A stretch of 64,000 nucleotides of DNA from Spirometra erinaceieuropaei (taxonomy: Eukaryota; Platyhelminthes; Cestoda; Diphyllobothriidea; Diphyllobothriidae), in NCBI GenBank assembly GCA_902702965.1, contig CACRXP010000427.1, positions 25,553 to 89,552 of the forward strand, given 5' to 3'. Below, in pieces: positions 63,178 to 64,000 of the stretch. A program made the translations under genes and the position numbers. A model generated the notes under the pieces. That model had not been told where the DNA came from and ran no database searches. It saw only the letters and a program-made list of their open reading frames with translations. Every line of letters begins with the position of its first letter. Within the stretch, counting starts at the first letter, position 1.

Positions 63178-63477
63178 ATGTTAGGGGGCACTCACTGATC
63201 GTTCATACGGAACTCACTCGTTCCGTTGTGCCTTAAGGGCTCTCTCTCGAGCCCAACCAGCAGCCGCGCAGCGGCGCATGATATATAGGCAGAATGATAT
63301 TACCGACAAAGACAAGGGAGACTGGGATGGCCATTTCTGGCTTATTAGCCGTCGTCAGCCAGCCATACCCAAGCCCGAAGTGTGGAACACCCGAGCCTCG
63401 AACTCGCGACCTGTTGGTTTAGAAGTCAACGCCTCTACTCACCGGGCCACGAGCCCGTTGCCCTGTCGAGCCCGTGA
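63178..63477 (-). mobile_element. tRNA-derived short element, near full-length copy
   Basis: Closely matches 37790-38090 along its length, including tail (CTCTCGAGCCC, GCAGCCGCGCAGCGGCGCAT), hammerhead-like core (complement of 63320-63358) and B box. The leader end is cut at about 63470. The high similarity of two copies 25 kb apart indicates recent activity. Confidence 0.85.
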
Positions 63478-63479
63478 CT

Positions 63480-64000
63480 TTTAAGTGATCATGAGTGTCT
63501 AGAATCGCAAAAGGCAAATAAATGCTCACAAACAAATATAAAATGTTGTTAAATTATTATAAATGCTACAAACTGTTTTCGGTGCAATTAAATATTACCA
63601 TCGACTCCATCGGTAGTCATCGACGCTCTGCTTTTGGGGAATCAAAGTCACAGCCTTTAGAGACACAATGTAGTTAATAATCTTTCCGTCCTGACAAACA
63701 GAGCGAGTTCAGACACCGAGTACCTTAAGTGCATGCAGGGAATCAACAATGCGGCTTCATTTAGAGGCAAATGTTTCCGGCCATGCCTGTCCTAGAACGC
63801 CCATGTGCCGCTTTGGCAAAATATTCTGTTTATTAGACATTTCTGAGTAAGTATGAAGCATTTTATCAAATGCCTCCATGCCTCCTTCAGAAACTGAATA
63901 ATAAAACCGAAGCATTTAACTTTGTGAGGCGCGAGCAAAAGTATACTGATAACTAGTTGGCATATCACTCATGCAGTTTGAAACGCCAGGACTGAAAAGA
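63480..64000. other. Intergenic DNA, no recognisable gene
   Basis: No frame over 60 codons and no repeat recognised. Confidence 0.5.

Overview
The window is eukaryotic nuclear DNA of moderate GC, poor in genes and rich in decayed transposable elements. The clearest gene has GT-AG introns (one only 39 bp) and encodes a GAPR-1/VAL-type CAP protein. The repeats are Penelope-like elements, jockey/CR1-type LINE relics, and tRNA-derived short elements that resemble schistosome Sm-alpha. Together these suggest a parasitic flatworm with a large repetitive genome; a diphyllobothriid tapeworm or a fluke would fit. The organism assignment is inference.

Layout. 1-5.8 kb: no recognisable gene, one trinucleotide microsatellite. 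5.8-10.4 kb: several LINE C-terminal relics on the minus strand and one frameshifted LINE reverse transcriptase on the plus strand. 10.56-20.67 kb: a nine-exon gene on the plus strand. It reads without a stop across all splice junctions (438 codons) and encodes a cytosolic-type protein with two CAP domains. 22.4-26.6 kb: three copies of a ~0.97 kb foldback element with arms of about 330 bp. 29-33.3 kb: degenerate telomere-like tracts, two of them inside small units with ~30 bp terminal inverted repeats; one of these units interrupts a Penelope relic. 37.8-38.4 kb: a cluster of tRNA-derived elements, including a 213 bp head-to-tail repeat whose body carries a hammerhead-ribozyme-like core. Further copies lie at 17, 40, 62 and 63 kb. 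41.6-43.2 kb: a 5'-truncated Penelope-like element with RT and GIY-YIG domains. It has ~285 bp inverted arms and a 12 bp direct repeat that looks like a target-site duplication. 49.5-50.8 kb: a 1000-N gap bounded by perfect 142 bp inverted arms. 54.3-54.9 kb: another Penelope relic on the minus strand. The rest is intron or intergenic DNA in which I recognise no gene.

The two most interesting signals are these. (1) The double-CAP gene has Asn in place of both cavity histidines in both domains. (2) The tRNA-derived elements keep CUGACGA, a 4-bp stem II, GAAA and a UH cleavage triplet across five copies, and occur as head-to-tail dimers. That is the organisation expected of a hammerhead-bearing, Sm-alpha/retrozyme-like family.
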